Shown piece after piece: positions 1-12,281 of a stretch of 64,000 nt of DNA. The stretch's first letter is position 1. Every line of letters starts with the position of its first letter. The stretch comes from Yamagishiella unicocca (taxonomy: Eukaryota > Chlorophyta > Chlorophyceae > Chlamydomonadales > Volvocaceae): assembly GCA_003116995.1 (NCBI GenBank), contig BDSL01000171.1:1-64000 (forward strand). Direction: 5' to 3'. The translations under genes were made by a program, and so were the position numbers. Under the pieces are notes generated by a model. It saw only the letters and a list, made by a program, of their open reading frames with translations, was not told the DNA's origin and did not search any database.

Positions 1-8
1 GGGAGAGG

Positions 9-175
9 GTGGAAGGGGGGGGGGAAGGGGAGAGGGTGGGGGGGGGGGGGGGAGAGGGTGGAAGGGGAGAGGGTGGAAGGGGAGAGGGTGGAGGGAGAGG
101 GTGGAAGGGAGAGGGTGGAGGGGAGAGGGTGGAAGGGGAGAGGGTGGTGAGGGAGAGGGTGATGAGGGAAAGGAT
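9..175. repeat. G-rich purine tandem repeat
   Basis: The left edge of the window is almost pure purine on the plus strand, made of degenerate repeats of GGGAGAGGGTGGAA and shorter variants. It probably lies in an intron of the gene whose first visible exon starts at 703. Runs of three or more G at short spacing could form G-quadruplexes. No coding exon is supported between 1 and 702; a short ACAC/C-rich stretch just before 703 is the polypyrimidine tract of the acceptor. Confidence 0.7.
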
Positions 176-702
176 GGTGAGAGCCCCGCGGCGTGTCACG
201 GCATGATGGGTAAAGCCGGCCCGCGAGAAGCTTCTCGAACAACCACAGGCCCAGGGGGCGCACTGCGCGTAAGCATCAGGAGCTGGGTAGGAGGGGCGGA
301 CACCGGGTCGGCGCCGGCAGCGGTGGAGGGGGTGGTGATGATGATGGCGCTGAGGGCGGGCAAGGTGGGCGGAGGGGCACAGCGGTGGCTGTAGGGTTTG
401 GAGCGCTGGTGGCGCCCGGCGGCGGCGGCAGCAGCACCAGGCGCACGACCCAAGCCGGCGGCAGCAGCAGCAGCAGCCGAGGGTTTGCGGGTGACAGCAA
501 ACGGAGGATTCGGGGGGTGATTCAGCGGCCGACAGGGGCGATAGGAAACGGGGCACTCGAGCGTGCCAGTCAACATTGCGAGAAAAAGCATTTCCGCTGC
601 GGCTTCGTTCCCTCGATCCCCGGGTATCCTCTCACACCCCCGGTCCCCCCGCGCCTGCCCCCCCCCCCCGCACACACACACACCCCGCCCCCCCCCCCCC
701 AG

Positions 703-3700
703 GGCCCACAAGCTTGTCGCCGCCGACCGGTCGGACTTCGAGAGTGAGAACACCAGCGCGCTCATGCAGGTACCGACCGTGGGGGGGAAGGGGAGGGGGA
801 GGGGGCGGCAGGAGGGCGGCACCGGGGGGGAAGGGGGCGGCAGGAGGGCGGCACCGGGGGGGAAGGGGGCGGCAGGAGGGCGGCAGTCGGCTTTGTCAGT
901 GCGCCACCCTTCCGCGCCGCGCGCCCGTCCGCGCACTCCCTTTGCTGACGCCGTTGCTGGTGCCCCATGCGGGTGCTGATGCCGACATTTGTGCTGATGG
1001 CCGGTACGGGTGCTGATGCCCGATGTGGTGGTGCTGATGCCTCATGTGGTGGTGCTGGTGCCCGATGTGTTGTTGGTGCCCGCAGGCCCAGACCGGCGCC
1101 CTGGACGTGGCTCTGGTGGTTGGCACCGCCCGCGACCTGGAGAAGATCAACTACGCGCATCAGGGCAACAGCGACATGTACAGCGGGGACATGCTGCTGC
1201 GCCGCAGGGCCTTACGCACCCACCCAAAGGTAAGGGCGGCAGGTCGCCAGGTCCGACCCGCGACCCGCGGGTCGGACACCTCTGTGAAGGGCCCAGGTCG
1301 GACCTGCTCCGTTTCCGTTTCCTATGTCGTGTCACCGGGTCTCCTCGCCGCCTCCCCCCCTGGAGCGCCGCCTTGCAGGTGGTGGAGATGGCTCGCGCCT
1401 GGTGGCGGTGGGTGCCCAAGTCCGCCACCCGGGTGGTGGTGGTGAATGGGGACGACGACGACGTGTTCGCGGCCACCTTGGACCAGCCCATCTACAGCGC
1501 GATGGTGGTGATGATCACGATGGTGGGCGGTCAGGATACCCGTAGGCCGGGGACTTAGGCAGTAGGTATGAGGTAACCGACACATAATCGAAAAGATGTG
1601 TAGGCCGGCACTTGGCAGTACGTACTCGGTAACGACACATGATTGAAAGGATGCACATTTTTGTAATTTTGTTCTCACTGCTCATCGCGGCGTGCTGTGC
1701 GGTGTGGGGGGGGGGTGGGACCAGCCCGCTTGGCCCCCGGCCGAACCGCGCCGGCACGAGCTGCTCGCCCTGGATCGAGTTTGATCGCGCTGTCGGTGTG
1801 CGCCTCCCTTTTCGCGGCGTTAGTGCTGTGTGCCGCTCCGTGTCGCGTGCTGTCAGGTGCTGCTGCCGCGCTTCGGCCTGCCCGCGGACGAGAACTACGA
1901 CCCCAAGGAGGACTGGCTGGACGACAACAAGGGGCTGCCGTACATGGACTTCCCCAACTTCTTCGACGCCATGTTTGAGGTGCGGGTCGCGAGGGGGGGC
2001 GGTGAGAGGAAACCCGGGGGATGCGAGCGAGGGTGGTGGTGGTGGTGGTGGAGATCATCCAGCTGAGGCCAGGACAACAGGACCCGGGCGGGGGTGGTGA
2101 GAAGACCCCCGGTTACAAGAAATAGGAAACGAAGGGCAGGAACTAGCCGGCGAATAGTTTTCGGACAGGTGTTTGAGTGTGTGTGGGGGGGGGCCGTGGT
2201 CTCTCTAGCGTCTAGCGCTGCCGGCGTTCGGTTCGTTGCCGCTGCAGCCTAAGCAGCCGTAGGCACCTACCATACTGCACGGCACCAGGTATTCCAGCCT
2301 GGCCCGTGTGCTGCACCCCTTGTAAGGATGTGGCCGCTACTCGCCACCTCCCTCCCGCCACCACGTGTGCCTGCGTGTCATGGGGTGAAGGCACGACGGA
2401 AGCTGCCTGCCCGCACACCCGCACACCCCTGCTTAACGTCCGCAATGCTGCCCTGCCCCCCCTCATACCTGCTTTCTCAGTCATACTTCATTCATCACAT
2501 AGTAATAAAGGCGTCCACATCCCTAGCGTTTGGGGCCATGTTATGGATATGCTGTTAGTTTAAGCTGTTGCCAACCCATGTATCACCGTATTTCTGACAT
2601 GGCCCCAAAGGTTAGAGACTCGGGCTCATTCACCACATAGTAATAAAGGCGTCCACATCCCTAGCTTTTTGGGCCATGTTATGGATATGCTGTTTAAGCT
2701 GTCGCCAAACCATGGATCACAGCATTTCCAACCAGTTCCAACATGGCCCCAAGGGTTAGAGACTCGGGCTCATTCTCCACATAGTAATAAAGGCGTCCAC
2801 ATCCCTAGCTTTTTGGGCCATGTTATGGTTATGCTCTTTAAGCTGTCGCCAACCCATGTATCACCGCATTTCTGACATGGCCCCAAAGGTTAGAGACTCG
2901 GGCTCATTCATCACATAGTAATAAAGGCGTCCACATCCCTAGCTTTTGGGGCCATGTTATGGATATGCTGTTAGTTTAAGCTGTTGCCAACCCATGTATC
3001 ACCGTATTTCTGACCTGCTCCGACCCACGGGTCTCCTCTCATTCCCCTCCCCTCCCTCTGGTGGCGCCCCCGTGTGTTTTGTCATGCGGGCAGCTGGCCG
3101 ACATGTGGGCGGAAGGTGTGGGAGGGCCGGAGTACGCTGAGCTGCTGCAGGTGGGGGGGATACAGAACAGAACTGGTGGGGGGGAGGGGGGCAGGAGCAG
3201 CAGGAGGGGCAGCAGGAGGGGGGCAGGAGGAGTGTTCGGGGGGAAGAGGAGCGGGAGGAGGGGAAGATGAGCGGGAGGGGGGAAGAGGAGCGGGCGGGGG
3301 GAAGAGGAGAGGAGTGAGAGGGTGGGAAGGAGGAGCAGGAGGGGGGAGGGCTGTTGCAGCTGGCCAGCCAGCGCAGGAGGTTCTGGGGTTCCTTCTCTGA
3401 CCCAGAGCCGCCATAGCTGCCATCCAACCGCGACTCGAACCCCGGACCTCCCCTCTCCCACGCCCGCAGTTCCTGCTTAACGGCTGCCAGGAGATGGAGC
3501 GCAGGAAGGGCCTCTTCACGCGCCTGCTCAAAAAGTTCGGCCACAAGCCGCTGCCGGACCCCAAGGCCAAGCCGCCGCCCCCGGAGCCTTCGCACGGAAA
3601 AACGCGCCGCGCCTCCCAGGACCAGAAGACCAAGCCCCCACCCCGCTTCTCCGCCTTCCACACGGACCGAGGCGACCAGGAGCCCGCCTCTCCCTCGCGC

Positions 3701-6700
3701 CACGCCCCCGCTCCGAAACCCAAGGCCGCGGACCCCGCTCCGAAACCCAAGGCCGCGGACCCCGCTTCCAAGGCCGAGCCCCGGTCCCCGCAGCCGGCGC
3801 AGGGCGAGGTGGACGCGGGGCTGTCCGCCTGGCCGTCGTCGCCTCGGCGGCTGCCGCCGGTGGGGTCGGATCCGGATGAGGAGGCGGAGGCGATGAGGAC
3901 GGTGCCGGTGGGGCCGGCGAACAACAGGTCGCCCGTGCAGGTGCGGGGGTGGTTGCTGGGTAGGGCTCCAGGCATGCCGCGGCGTGCGGGTGCGGGTGCG
4001 GTGCAGTGGGGCTGGTCGCCTCGGTCCCAACCGCCCGCCCGCCCACCCACCCACCCACCCACCCGCCCACCCACCCACCCACCCACCCACCCACCCACCC
4101 ACCCACCCACCCACCCACCCACCCACCCACCCACCCACCCACCGCGGCTGTCCCATATCACGCGACCCCCCCTCTCCCACACACACCCTCCGCAGCTGCC
4201 CGAGTACGAGTCTGCCGATTACAGCGGCATCGAGTCCCCCCTGGCAGCCTACCTCCGCCAGCCGCTGCCCAAGGGCCCGCCGCCGCGCGCGGTCGCCCAG
4301 CCGGGGGGGTCCGGAGGCCGAGGCGAGCGGCGCTCCTCCGACACCCCCCTCCCGGACACCGACCGAGCGCGGCGCGCCTCCCACAGCGCCCCACACCCCC
4401 CGGAGGGGCACAACCCCGAGCCCCCCCCCGCGGCCCCGCAACCCCCGCGCCAGCCGCAAGACGGAGCTGCGGGGGGGCCTGCGGGGCGGCCGGCGAACTG
4501 GACGGCGCAGAGGGGCGGGGCGTGGAAGTTGGGGGAGGGGGAGGGGCAGCAGCAGGGCGGTAGGCCTCAGGGGGGTGGGCTGAGTGTGACGCATATCGGC
4601 GGAGGGGGTACGGCCTGGCAGCACGCGGCTTCTGTCGCGGGGCAGCACCAGCACGGCGGAGGGGCGGGGGCGGGGGGCGGAGGGGGCTGGCAGCTGGGCG
4701 AGGGGTGGCTGCTGCAGGCCAGCGGCGGTCTGGGGCCGCAGCAGTCGGTCGCGGCCTTCCAGCATGTCAACGCGCCAGCGTTCGGAGTGGTGAGGCGCTG
4801 CGGAGGGCGGGAGGGGGACTCGAGGAAGACCCGTGGATGCCCGAAAGAGGGAGGGGGAGGGAAGGGGAGGGAAGGGGAGGGAAGGGGAGGGAAGGGGAGG
4901 GAAGGGGAGGGAAGGGGAGGGAAGGGGAGGGAAGGGGAGGGAAGGGGAGGGAAGGGGAGGGAAGGGGAGGGAAGGGGAGGGAAGGGGAGGGGGGGAAGGG
5001 AGGGGAAGGGAGGGGAAGGGAGGGGAAGGGGAGTGGGGGCTGCGGGTTGCTGCTGTCATCGGTGGGTCCTGCGGTGCGGTCCTCCAGGAGGAGGCCGGGT
5101 GGGGTTTCGAGGAAGACCCGTGGATGTCGGGTGGGGTGGGGGCCCGGGGGAACACCGCTCCAAAAACGCCCAGCGCGGCAGGCGGGCACGCATCCTACGC
5201 TGCTAACAACACTGTGAGACGGCTGCTGCGGCCGTCCCTAACAAATGAGTTCGAGGAGTAGCGCCGTCCCCGTAGCTACCTCCGCCCCAGCAGCACGCCC
5301 CAACCCCCCTCTCCCAACTGTGTCTTAACACACACCCCGCGGGTCTTCCTCAAAACCCCCCGCGCCGGCGCCCTTCCTCTAGATTCCCCCCACCGGCGGC
5401 GGCTTCGTGCCCGACGCCATGCGCCGCGGGCAGAGCGTGGGGTCCGGCCTCCGCGGCATCGGGGGCGGCGGTGAGGGCCACGACGGCACCTACACGCAGA
5501 TGGGCACCCCCGGCTCCCTGTACTCCGAATACATGGACGCAGTGGTGGGTGTGGGTGTCAACCCGTGTGGGGGGGGTTGGGAAAAGCCCGTGTACGGGGA
5601 AGCTGACTAGGAAACCCGCCCTGGGCGGGTGCGCGGAGCAGGCCCAGGGAGGGGCGGAGGGGAAGAGAGGAAACCTGTGTAACCGGGGAGGGAGGGGGCG
5701 GCGAGAAGGCCCAATTATACGACGTAGGAACCCGGGGGGATGAGAAGAAACCCGGGGGGATGAGAAGAAACCCGTGCTCCGAAACTGGAGAAAGGGTGCT
5801 AGCTGGAGGGAGGGGAGGGGGCGGCCGCGCGGGTGGCCTCGGGAGGCGCGTCAGGGGAGTAATGGAGGGCGCGTCAGGGGAGGAATGGAGGGTGAGACCG
5901 ACCCGGTGGGTCGGCCAAGGGGACCAGACATTTGGGGGGTGCCGTACATGCGGAGGGGTGCCGTACAGGCCTGCCAACTCCGCTCGTCGCCCCCGGCCGT
6001 TGCGGACCACCCCACCGCCGCCTGCCGTGTGCCATGTTTCCCTTCGCATGGGTTCATGTGTATCCTCGTTTAACAACCCCACGACTCAACACCGACCAAC
6101 CCCGGCCCCCGCAGATGACTCGCTACGCCCAGCGGCAGGCAGGGGTCGGCGCCAATGGCGGCGGCGGCGGCGGGTCTGGTGCTGCTGGCGGTCCCCTCCT
6201 CGCAGTGCTGGGGGCGGCACCGCCCGTGGGCCCCCGGACCCACCACCGGGGACCTCAGCCCAGCAGGTGGGGGGTTACAGAAACGAACCGGGTTGGGGGT
6301 TTACAGAAACGAACCGGTTACTCGACATGGGAAGTGGGGGTAGGTAGCGGGGGAAACCCGTGGGGGTGGGTGTGGGGTGGGTCGGAAGCCGCGGCACATG
6401 AAGTGAGGCAATGTGGGTGGAGGGGGAGCGAAAGAGGAGGTCACGAGCGGGGAAGAGTGCCGAGCAAGCGTGTGGAGCTGCGTGCTGGGTGCAGTGGGGA
6501 GGGCGGGGGCCGCCGGTGCTCGCTCCAGGGAGGGTAGTGCTTTCGTAGCCACGTGCAGCGGCCTCATCGCTGCCTCACCCTCCCACAATACATTTGTCGC
6601 AATATGTCGTTCCTTCGCCAACCACCTACCCCCCCTCCACGCCGGGGTTTCTCTCGTACACCCCCTCTCCACGCCCGGTTTCCTCTCAGACCCTCCCGGT

Positions 6701-8954
6701 GTTTATGCCCCCCCCTCCACGCCCCGCCGCCCGCTGCCCGCAGTCCGGACAGGGCCCGCTCCAGCGACCCGGGTGGCGGCGCCTGCCAAACCAGCAAGCA
6801 GCCCGTGCGGCCTCACGCGGGCGCTGACGTGGCACCGCCCCAGCAGCCCTCGGGGGAAACCCGGGAAGACCAGGGCAACCGGGACCCCGCCTCCCAGCAG
6901 CGGCAGCTCCAAGAGCAGCAGCAACCACAGCAGCAACAGCCGCAGCAGGTCCAGGAGCAGCAAGGGCCGCAGAAGCAAGAGCAGCCGCAACAACAGCCGC
7001 CGCCTCAGCAGCAACAACCCATGCAGCAGCAGCAGCAACAACAACATCTGCAGCAGCAGCCTATTTTCCAGCAGCAGCAACAGCAGCAACACCACCAGCA
7101 GCAGCAGCAGTACCAGTACCACCACCAGCTGCACCCCCAACCGCAGACCTATTCGCAGCTCTTCCAGCAGCAGCCGCTGCAGTTGCAGCTGCAGCTCCAG
7201 CAGCAGCACTACCTGCAACCAGGTGACGTGGACCGCAGGGCCCTGCCCAACATATGCCTCTCGCCCACAGGTGAGGGGCCGGGGTGAGGGGGGCAGGGGA
7301 CGTGGCGGCAAGGGCGCGCCGGGCCGCGGGACCCGCTTGGACGAGCCACAAGGCGAGGAAGAGCCCCTGTCTGCGCACAGGGGAACAACCCTCCGCTGCT
7401 GCTGCGCAGTGTACGGTGTCGTACTGTGGTGTCGTACTCCACCCGCCTGACGCCGCACCTCCGCACCACACCCCCTCACGCCCCGGTTACCCATGCCGTG
7501 TAACCGGGCCTGTGTGCCACACCCCTCACACACCACCGCACCGCCGTACAACCCTAAACACACCGCCTGCGCCCCGCCTGCGCGCGCTCCTCGTACCTGT
7601 CATCACACGCCCGCTGCGCCCCTCTCTCACTGCCCCCACACGCCCTCTGCGCCCCTCTCTCACTGCCCCCGCCCCGGCCCCCGTCCTTGCCCCCCCACTG
7701 CCCCCGGCCCCCTCCGTCGGTGCACCCACTCCCCCAGGGGGTTCCTTCACCGCCAGCCAGGAAGCCAGCGACCCGCACTCCCACACCTCCCTCTCGGCGC
7801 CGCTGCTGCTGTCGAGCTCCGCCATCTCCGCGGGTTCCACTCGAGGGAGGGGCTTCCCCCCCAGCCACATCCTGGCCTCCGCCGGCGGCGGCGGCGGCGG
7901 CGGCTTCCTGCCCAGCGGCGGCAGCCGCAGCCCCAGCGGAGGCCTCCCAGCGCACGGCCCCGGGTCGCCGTCGCTGGCGGCGCTGACGGCGGCGGCGGCG
8001 GCGCACCTGCCAACCATCAACGGTCAACCGTTACCGTTGCTGTACGACGGCGGCCCCAGCAGCCACGGCAGCTCGCCCGTACGGCACCACAACTACCACC
8101 ACAACACCCACCCGGCGGCGCAGCGGGGCACCGCCAGTGTGCCGCCGCCGCACCGGTCCGTGTGGGGCGGGAGCAGCCCCGGCGGGCAGGCGGCTCCGGG
8201 TCCCGGGGGCCTTATGGGCGGGGGCGGCGGCGGCAGCGGGAGCATCCTGCTGCCGCACCTCTCTCTGGACACGCGACAGGCCAACAGCGGGGGCGGCGGG
8301 GGGGGCGGCGGCGGGGGGGGCGGCGGCGGAAGCGGTGGTCGCGGCGGCGGCGGCGGGCGGGCGGTGGAGGTCCTGACGCCGACGCGGCGGGACATCGTGC
8401 AGGCGTCCCGGGCGCAGGTGAGGGACCGGAGCGAGGGGCAGTGGGGGGCCGGGGGCCCTGCCTGTCTGCCTCAGCGAGGAAGGGGGGAAGCGGGGGGTCG
8501 GTGAGGGGGTGCTGGCGGCCAGGTAGGCGAGCATGGTCTTATGAGGGTGGGAGGGAGGGCCGTTTGCTGGGGTCAGGTGCTCAGGTGATCCCGATGATGC
8601 GTGTCACCGCCCTGACCCTCCGTCATTGGCTACCGCCACCACCCGCCCACTACCACCACCCTCCCACCACCACCCTCCCGCCACCAGGTCATGAGCATGG
8701 CCCAGGCGCTCCTGGCTCAGCAGCAGTCGAAGCAGCTCCAGCAGCAGCAGCAGCACGGCGCGGGACCGGGGGGCAGTAGCAGCGGCGCCGGCGGCGGCGG
8801 CAGTAGCCGGCTGGAGTCCCTGCGACCACTGGACGGCGGCCAGAAGCGTCAGCAGTGCGGCGGCTCCTTCCTGGCATACCTGCAGCAGGGGGGCAAGGGG
8901 CCGCCGTCGCCCGAGTCGTCCTACACCGCTGCGCCGCGGGACCTCTCCTCCTAG
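703..8954 (+). CDS. Large uncharacterised protein, 3' part (5' end outside window)
   Basis: I do not recognise this protein. Exons joined by frame and phase: 703-769, 1086-1229, 1379-about 1504, 1857-1979, 3094-3150, 3470-3940, 4196-4789, 5383-5544, 6115-6266, 6744-7270, 7738-8417, 8688-8954 (stop TAG). This gives roughly 1,120 residues. The first visible exon needs two bases from an upstream exon, so the start is missing. The N-terminal third is ordered: an acidic NGDDDDVF segment, then helical stretches around YMDFPNFFDAMFELADMW that loosely resemble EF-hand or ciliary adaptor helices (inference only). After about residue 200 it becomes basic and Pro-rich (KPKAADPA repeated), then Gly-rich, then a Gln-rich exon (6744-7270) and a polyGly exon (7738-8417). 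The last exon has MAQALLAQQQ and ends in PRDLSS. The exon 3 donor is uncertain (1504 or 1507). The low-complexity C-terminal half is typical of volvocine proteins and may be disordered. Confidence 0.72.
2491..3015. repeat. Four-copy intronic tandem repeat, 134-144 bp unit
   Basis: Four head-to-tail copies begin near 2491, 2629, 2773 and 2907. Each contains AGTAATAAAGGCGTCCACAT and later GGTTAGAGACTCGGGCTCAT. Spacing of the AGTAATAAAG core is 138, 144 and 134 bp. The array lies wholly in the intron 1980-3093 of the first gene and is AT-richer than its surroundings. The copies are nearly identical, so the amplification looks recent. Confidence 0.9.
4029..4144. repeat. (ACCC)n microsatellite in intron
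   Basis: More than 20 copies of the tetranucleotide ACCC, with two early interruptions (CGCC), fill most of the intron between exons 3470-3940 and 4196-4789. It is open in all frames and produces spurious Thr-His-Pro-Pro or Gly-Gly-Trp-Val reading frames on both strands. The same tetranucleotide recurs at 45664-45709 in the RAD16-like gene. Confidence 0.9.
4850..5032. repeat. Polypurine GGGAGGGAAG tandem repeat
   Basis: About 15 uninterrupted copies of a 10-bp unit (GGGAGGGAAG phase), followed by shorter [14 protein letters not shown] units, occupy the intron 4790-5382. One strand is all purine over about 180 bp with mirror symmetry, a sequence class able to form H-DNA triplex or G-quadruplex structures. 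No coding role. Confidence 0.9.
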
Positions 8955-10800
8955 CCACGTCGCACCTCCTAGCCACGTCGCCACAGCCCCAGGCATTTGG
9001 AGAAGTTACGGAGGCGTGGCAGCTGCGCACGTTATCCGCGCAGTAGTTTGGCACCGTTAAGGACTACTACTCGTTAAACTGCCCCCCTTACGGGAATTGC
9101 GCCCGCGCGGGAGGTGCCTCGGGTGGGTTGGCCTCGCGACGCGCCACGCAATACAGCGGCGGTGCGGTGCGGTGCGGTGCGGTGCGGTGCGTTTTTTACG
9201 ATGGATGCGGCGGTGGACGGTGTCGCGGTGGAGGTCGTCGGGTTTGTCGGGCCCGGGCCCGGGGGCTGGGCTGGGCTGGGCTGGGCCGCGTGTGGATGGG
9301 GACGGATGCGGTGGAGGCGATTGCGGATGCGGTGGATGCGGTGGATGCGGTGGATGCGTGGGGCCCAGTGGCCTCCTCCTCTGCGGACACGGCCACAGGG
9401 ATGTGCGGCCGGCTGGGTGAGCGGGGATCCGCAGGGGCGGCAGGCGGAGGCATGCTTTCGTTTGACGTTGATGACCGGCCAGCCGGTCCGGTCTGTTGCT
9501 CTCTCAAGAGGAGGCGCGCGGGACTGTGCGCCTCCTCCTCCTCCTTTTGGACCCCCGTACTTCTTGGCCTTAACTTGCCACGTCAAGACACATCCCTGGC
9601 TGGTGAACTGCCAAGTCACGTTCCCGCTAGGTAAGGCCCACAGTCCGCCCACAGTCCGGGCAGGACTCGGCGCCGATCCACTAGCGCCTGCTGCCGGAGG
9701 CACGCCGGCTGCACCCCGCAGATGGCAGGGCGCCAGCTCTCATACCTGTTTGCCCCCCCCCCCTGGACCAGTTTGGGAAGCCACGCAACGGGATAACCGC
9801 ACACGGTGGGAGTATTGCCATGAGTGGGTGCATGGGGGAGGCCGGCGGAGGGGCGGGGCTGTCGTACAGGCCCCCGCGCGGGCGGGTGGGGGTTGTGTCG
9901 CCGAGCGTTGCAGTGACCCGGCATACCGGTATGATTGGTTGTTTGGTTGGTCGTTTGGTTGGTTGGTTGGTGAGCCTAAAACCCTCCGTGGCACCTTCCA
10001 CGGCATTGCGGTTTAGGTGGGGTTAGCGCGCCTGGTTCGCTGCTGCGGCGGCGGTGGCGGCAGCGGCCTCTGCGTTGGCGGTGGCGGCGGTGGCAGCCTC
10101 TGCTTTGGCGGCGGCGGCGGCGGCGCCGCGCCCCCTCGGATCTGTGGTATTGCGTCGGCGCTGACGCGGGCGGCGGGTAGGAGACTTCGCCGGACACGTT
10201 TCGTCACCGCCACAGCGAGCGGCGTGCGCCCCCTGCCCCGGTGCCGGGCCTTGCGATGTTGAACCGCACGCTGGCGGTGCGTGTGGCGGGGGCTGCGGTT
10301 GCTTTTGGGGTTCCGTTGGCATGTGGAGTTGCGGTAGCGTTTAAGGAGCCCGCCCATGTCGGTGTCCGTGTCGGTGTCGGTGTCCGTGCGGGTGGGGGTG
10401 CCGTGCGGTTAGACACCAGCTCCCAACGGAGCGTCGATGCGGTTGGTGATGCGGAGGCTACGAGTCAATAAGGGGTGGGGCCGGGGGCCTTATGGTGGGG
10501 TGGCGCCGTCGGCCACAGTGACGTTGCTGCTGCTGCTGCCCAAAGAGAGGCCGCCGGCATGTCTGGCGGCTCAAGGTGGTGCTTACATATGTTGGTGTTG
10601 CGACGTGGGGAGTCCTGGGGATCACAAGCGCGCTGCCCGGCAGGCCGCCACGCCGCGTTTTCCGCACAGCTGAAGACGAGCAACGCAGTGTTGCCGTCTA
10701 CCTACCTACCTAGTATTGGTATTTGCATTGCCATGTCCCGCCATCGCGAGGATTACAAGTACTGCACCACAGTGGCTGCGAGACCTGAGGGGGCGGGTCG

Positions 10801-10864
10801 TGACGTCATGTACGGCGGTCTGTGACATCATGTACGGCGGTCTGTGACATCATGTACGGCGGTA
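10801..10864. repeat. 22-bp direct repeat, three copies
   Basis: The unit TGACATCATGTACGGCGGTC followed by TG is present three times in tandem; the first copy has TGACGTCATG instead of TGACATCATG. TGACGTCA is the palindromic core of bZIP (CRE-type) sites, so a regulatory role is possible, but nothing else here supports it. Confidence 0.7.
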
Positions 10865-11520
10865 TGCGGCGGCGGGTGCGGCGCCGTTGGGGCGCTTCCG
10901 TGTTGGCGCTGCTCGTGGTCCGTGTTGCGGCGGAGCCCGGATGCAGCTGGCTCGCCGCTGGCACCCAGCCGAGTTGACCGACAGCCAGTTGGCGTGGTCG
11001 TATCCTTCCTGCCAGCTTGCCATGGCATCTTGTCATGTCTGCCGTGGCTGGCTGTCTTTTGCTGCAGCCGTGGAGGACTCATTGGGGGGGGTTGGAGGAA
11101 GACCCGTGGGGGGTGGGGGCGCCGTGCTGGGTTGCTGCCACTAGCGTGCACCAGCTGCTGCTGCGGGAGCTGCCGTTGGGGGGGTATGGTAGTCCTGCTG
11201 GTGATGCTGACGCTGATGCGGGTGCGGATGCGGGTGGCGGATTCGTCTTGTCCTAGCCTCTGCCGCGCAGACTCCGTGTGCGACAGCCACGAAGTGCGGC
11301 AGTGACGGAGTCCGTGCCACCCAGGCCCACGACGCTCGGCGAGTGATTGACAGCCTTTACGGCCGCGAGCGCTGCACTTTGTCCCAGCAGGCTCAGACGT
11401 TGAGCCCGGCGTTGCTGCCGTTTAGGAATGGTGCAATATATTTGATCTACTCAAAAGTGTACGCCAGGACCAATAAATTTCTCGTCTGTCGCCCATCCAT
11501 AGGGCACATACGTGCTTGAC

Positions 11521-11525
11521 TGTAA
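11521..11525 (+). terminator. Candidate TGTAA polyadenylation signal of the first gene
   Basis: This is the TGTAA pentamer that serves as polyadenylation signal in chlamydomonad algae. It is the first one I noticed downstream of the stop at 8954, which would imply a 3' UTR of about 2.6 kb. That is long, so the assignment is weak. Confidence 0.3.
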
Positions 11526-12281
11526 TCTTTGTGCTTGCGAATGAGTCCGTTTGATGCGAGTGCTGCTTGGCCCTTCATGGGAGGCTCCTGGCCGCAAGCC
11601 CTACTCTAAAAATGCTCCATTGCGCACACTCCGCCCGTTTCGACAGCACTACAGGATTGATTCGCCCTTAAAGGTGGCGCTGAGCATCGGACACTTGCCG
11701 GGCAGCAGCATCTCCCGTGCCCAACGATCGCCCATACGATGTGTCTCTCGTCGCGTCTCCCAGTCCCGTTCCTGTGCAGCATTACGTCACACCAATGCAT
11801 GGGGCGCATCGTTTGGCATGCCATTTTCTAGCAGCCTGCCAGTGGACCGCGTGTTCGTGTTTTGCGCCGGTTGGGGCAAGGCGGGGTCGTCTGACAGCAC
11901 GGCTTCCCGAAGATATCATACACTCTATATTAGTGAAATTGCGCTTGCGCTTCTAGATACTCGCGATGCGGGTAACAACAGGATTGCAGTGTGCACAGGA
12001 GCATCAGGCGAGGGCGACGGAACAATGCCATCGACCATGCTTTCTTGTTGAATTGCATCGAAAAGCAAGATGTCAGGTACATGTTGGATATGATTTAAAG
12101 GGTGGATGACACACTCAGACACTCTTGATTGCCAGGACGAAACATTCCGTACATGCACTGTCGGCCGTGTTGCACAAAGTCGCGACACGCACCCTAACAG
12201 ACTCCACCTTCACTACTATTAACTTGGTTACCTGTGTTGCTCGGTAATCGTGATATTTCGAACCTTCCCCTGAACTCCGAG

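Larger units (their letters stand above)
8955..12281. other. Long gene-poor stretch between the first gene and RanGAP
   Basis: No convincing exon was found here on either strand. It holds the 3' UTR of the preceding gene and the upstream region of RanGAP. Contents: GGTGC pentamers (9162-9190), a GGATGCGGT repeat (about 9322-9358), G/C-rich GGCGGT repeats (10040-10130), a 22-bp triplicate (10801-10864) and a possible polyadenylation signal at 11521. From about 11.4 kb the base composition becomes more balanced. An open frame at 11551-12051 has no recognisable similarity and no splice logic, so I leave it uncalled. Confidence 0.6.

Noticed and set aside
3395..3450. tRNA-like 3' half (minus strand GGGGTTCGAGTC)
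   Set aside because: Only a T-arm-like motif; no D-arm, anticodon arm or acceptor pairing could be found. Similar isolated motifs at 59866 and 40925 were rejected for the same reason.
2999..5155. 718-codon minus-strand open frame
   Set aside because: Antisense to exons of the first gene and to the ACCC and GGGAGGGAAG repeats; composition is pure Ser/Pro/Gly low complexity.
10017..10140. Gly-rich coding exon in the gene-poor stretch
   Set aside because: GGCGGT repeat without conserved flanks or splice phase; simple repeat is the better explanation.
11551..12051. 167-codon plus-strand frame upstream of RanGAP
   Set aside because: No similarity, no splice signals and codon use unlike the neighbouring genes; chance frame in a region with few stops.
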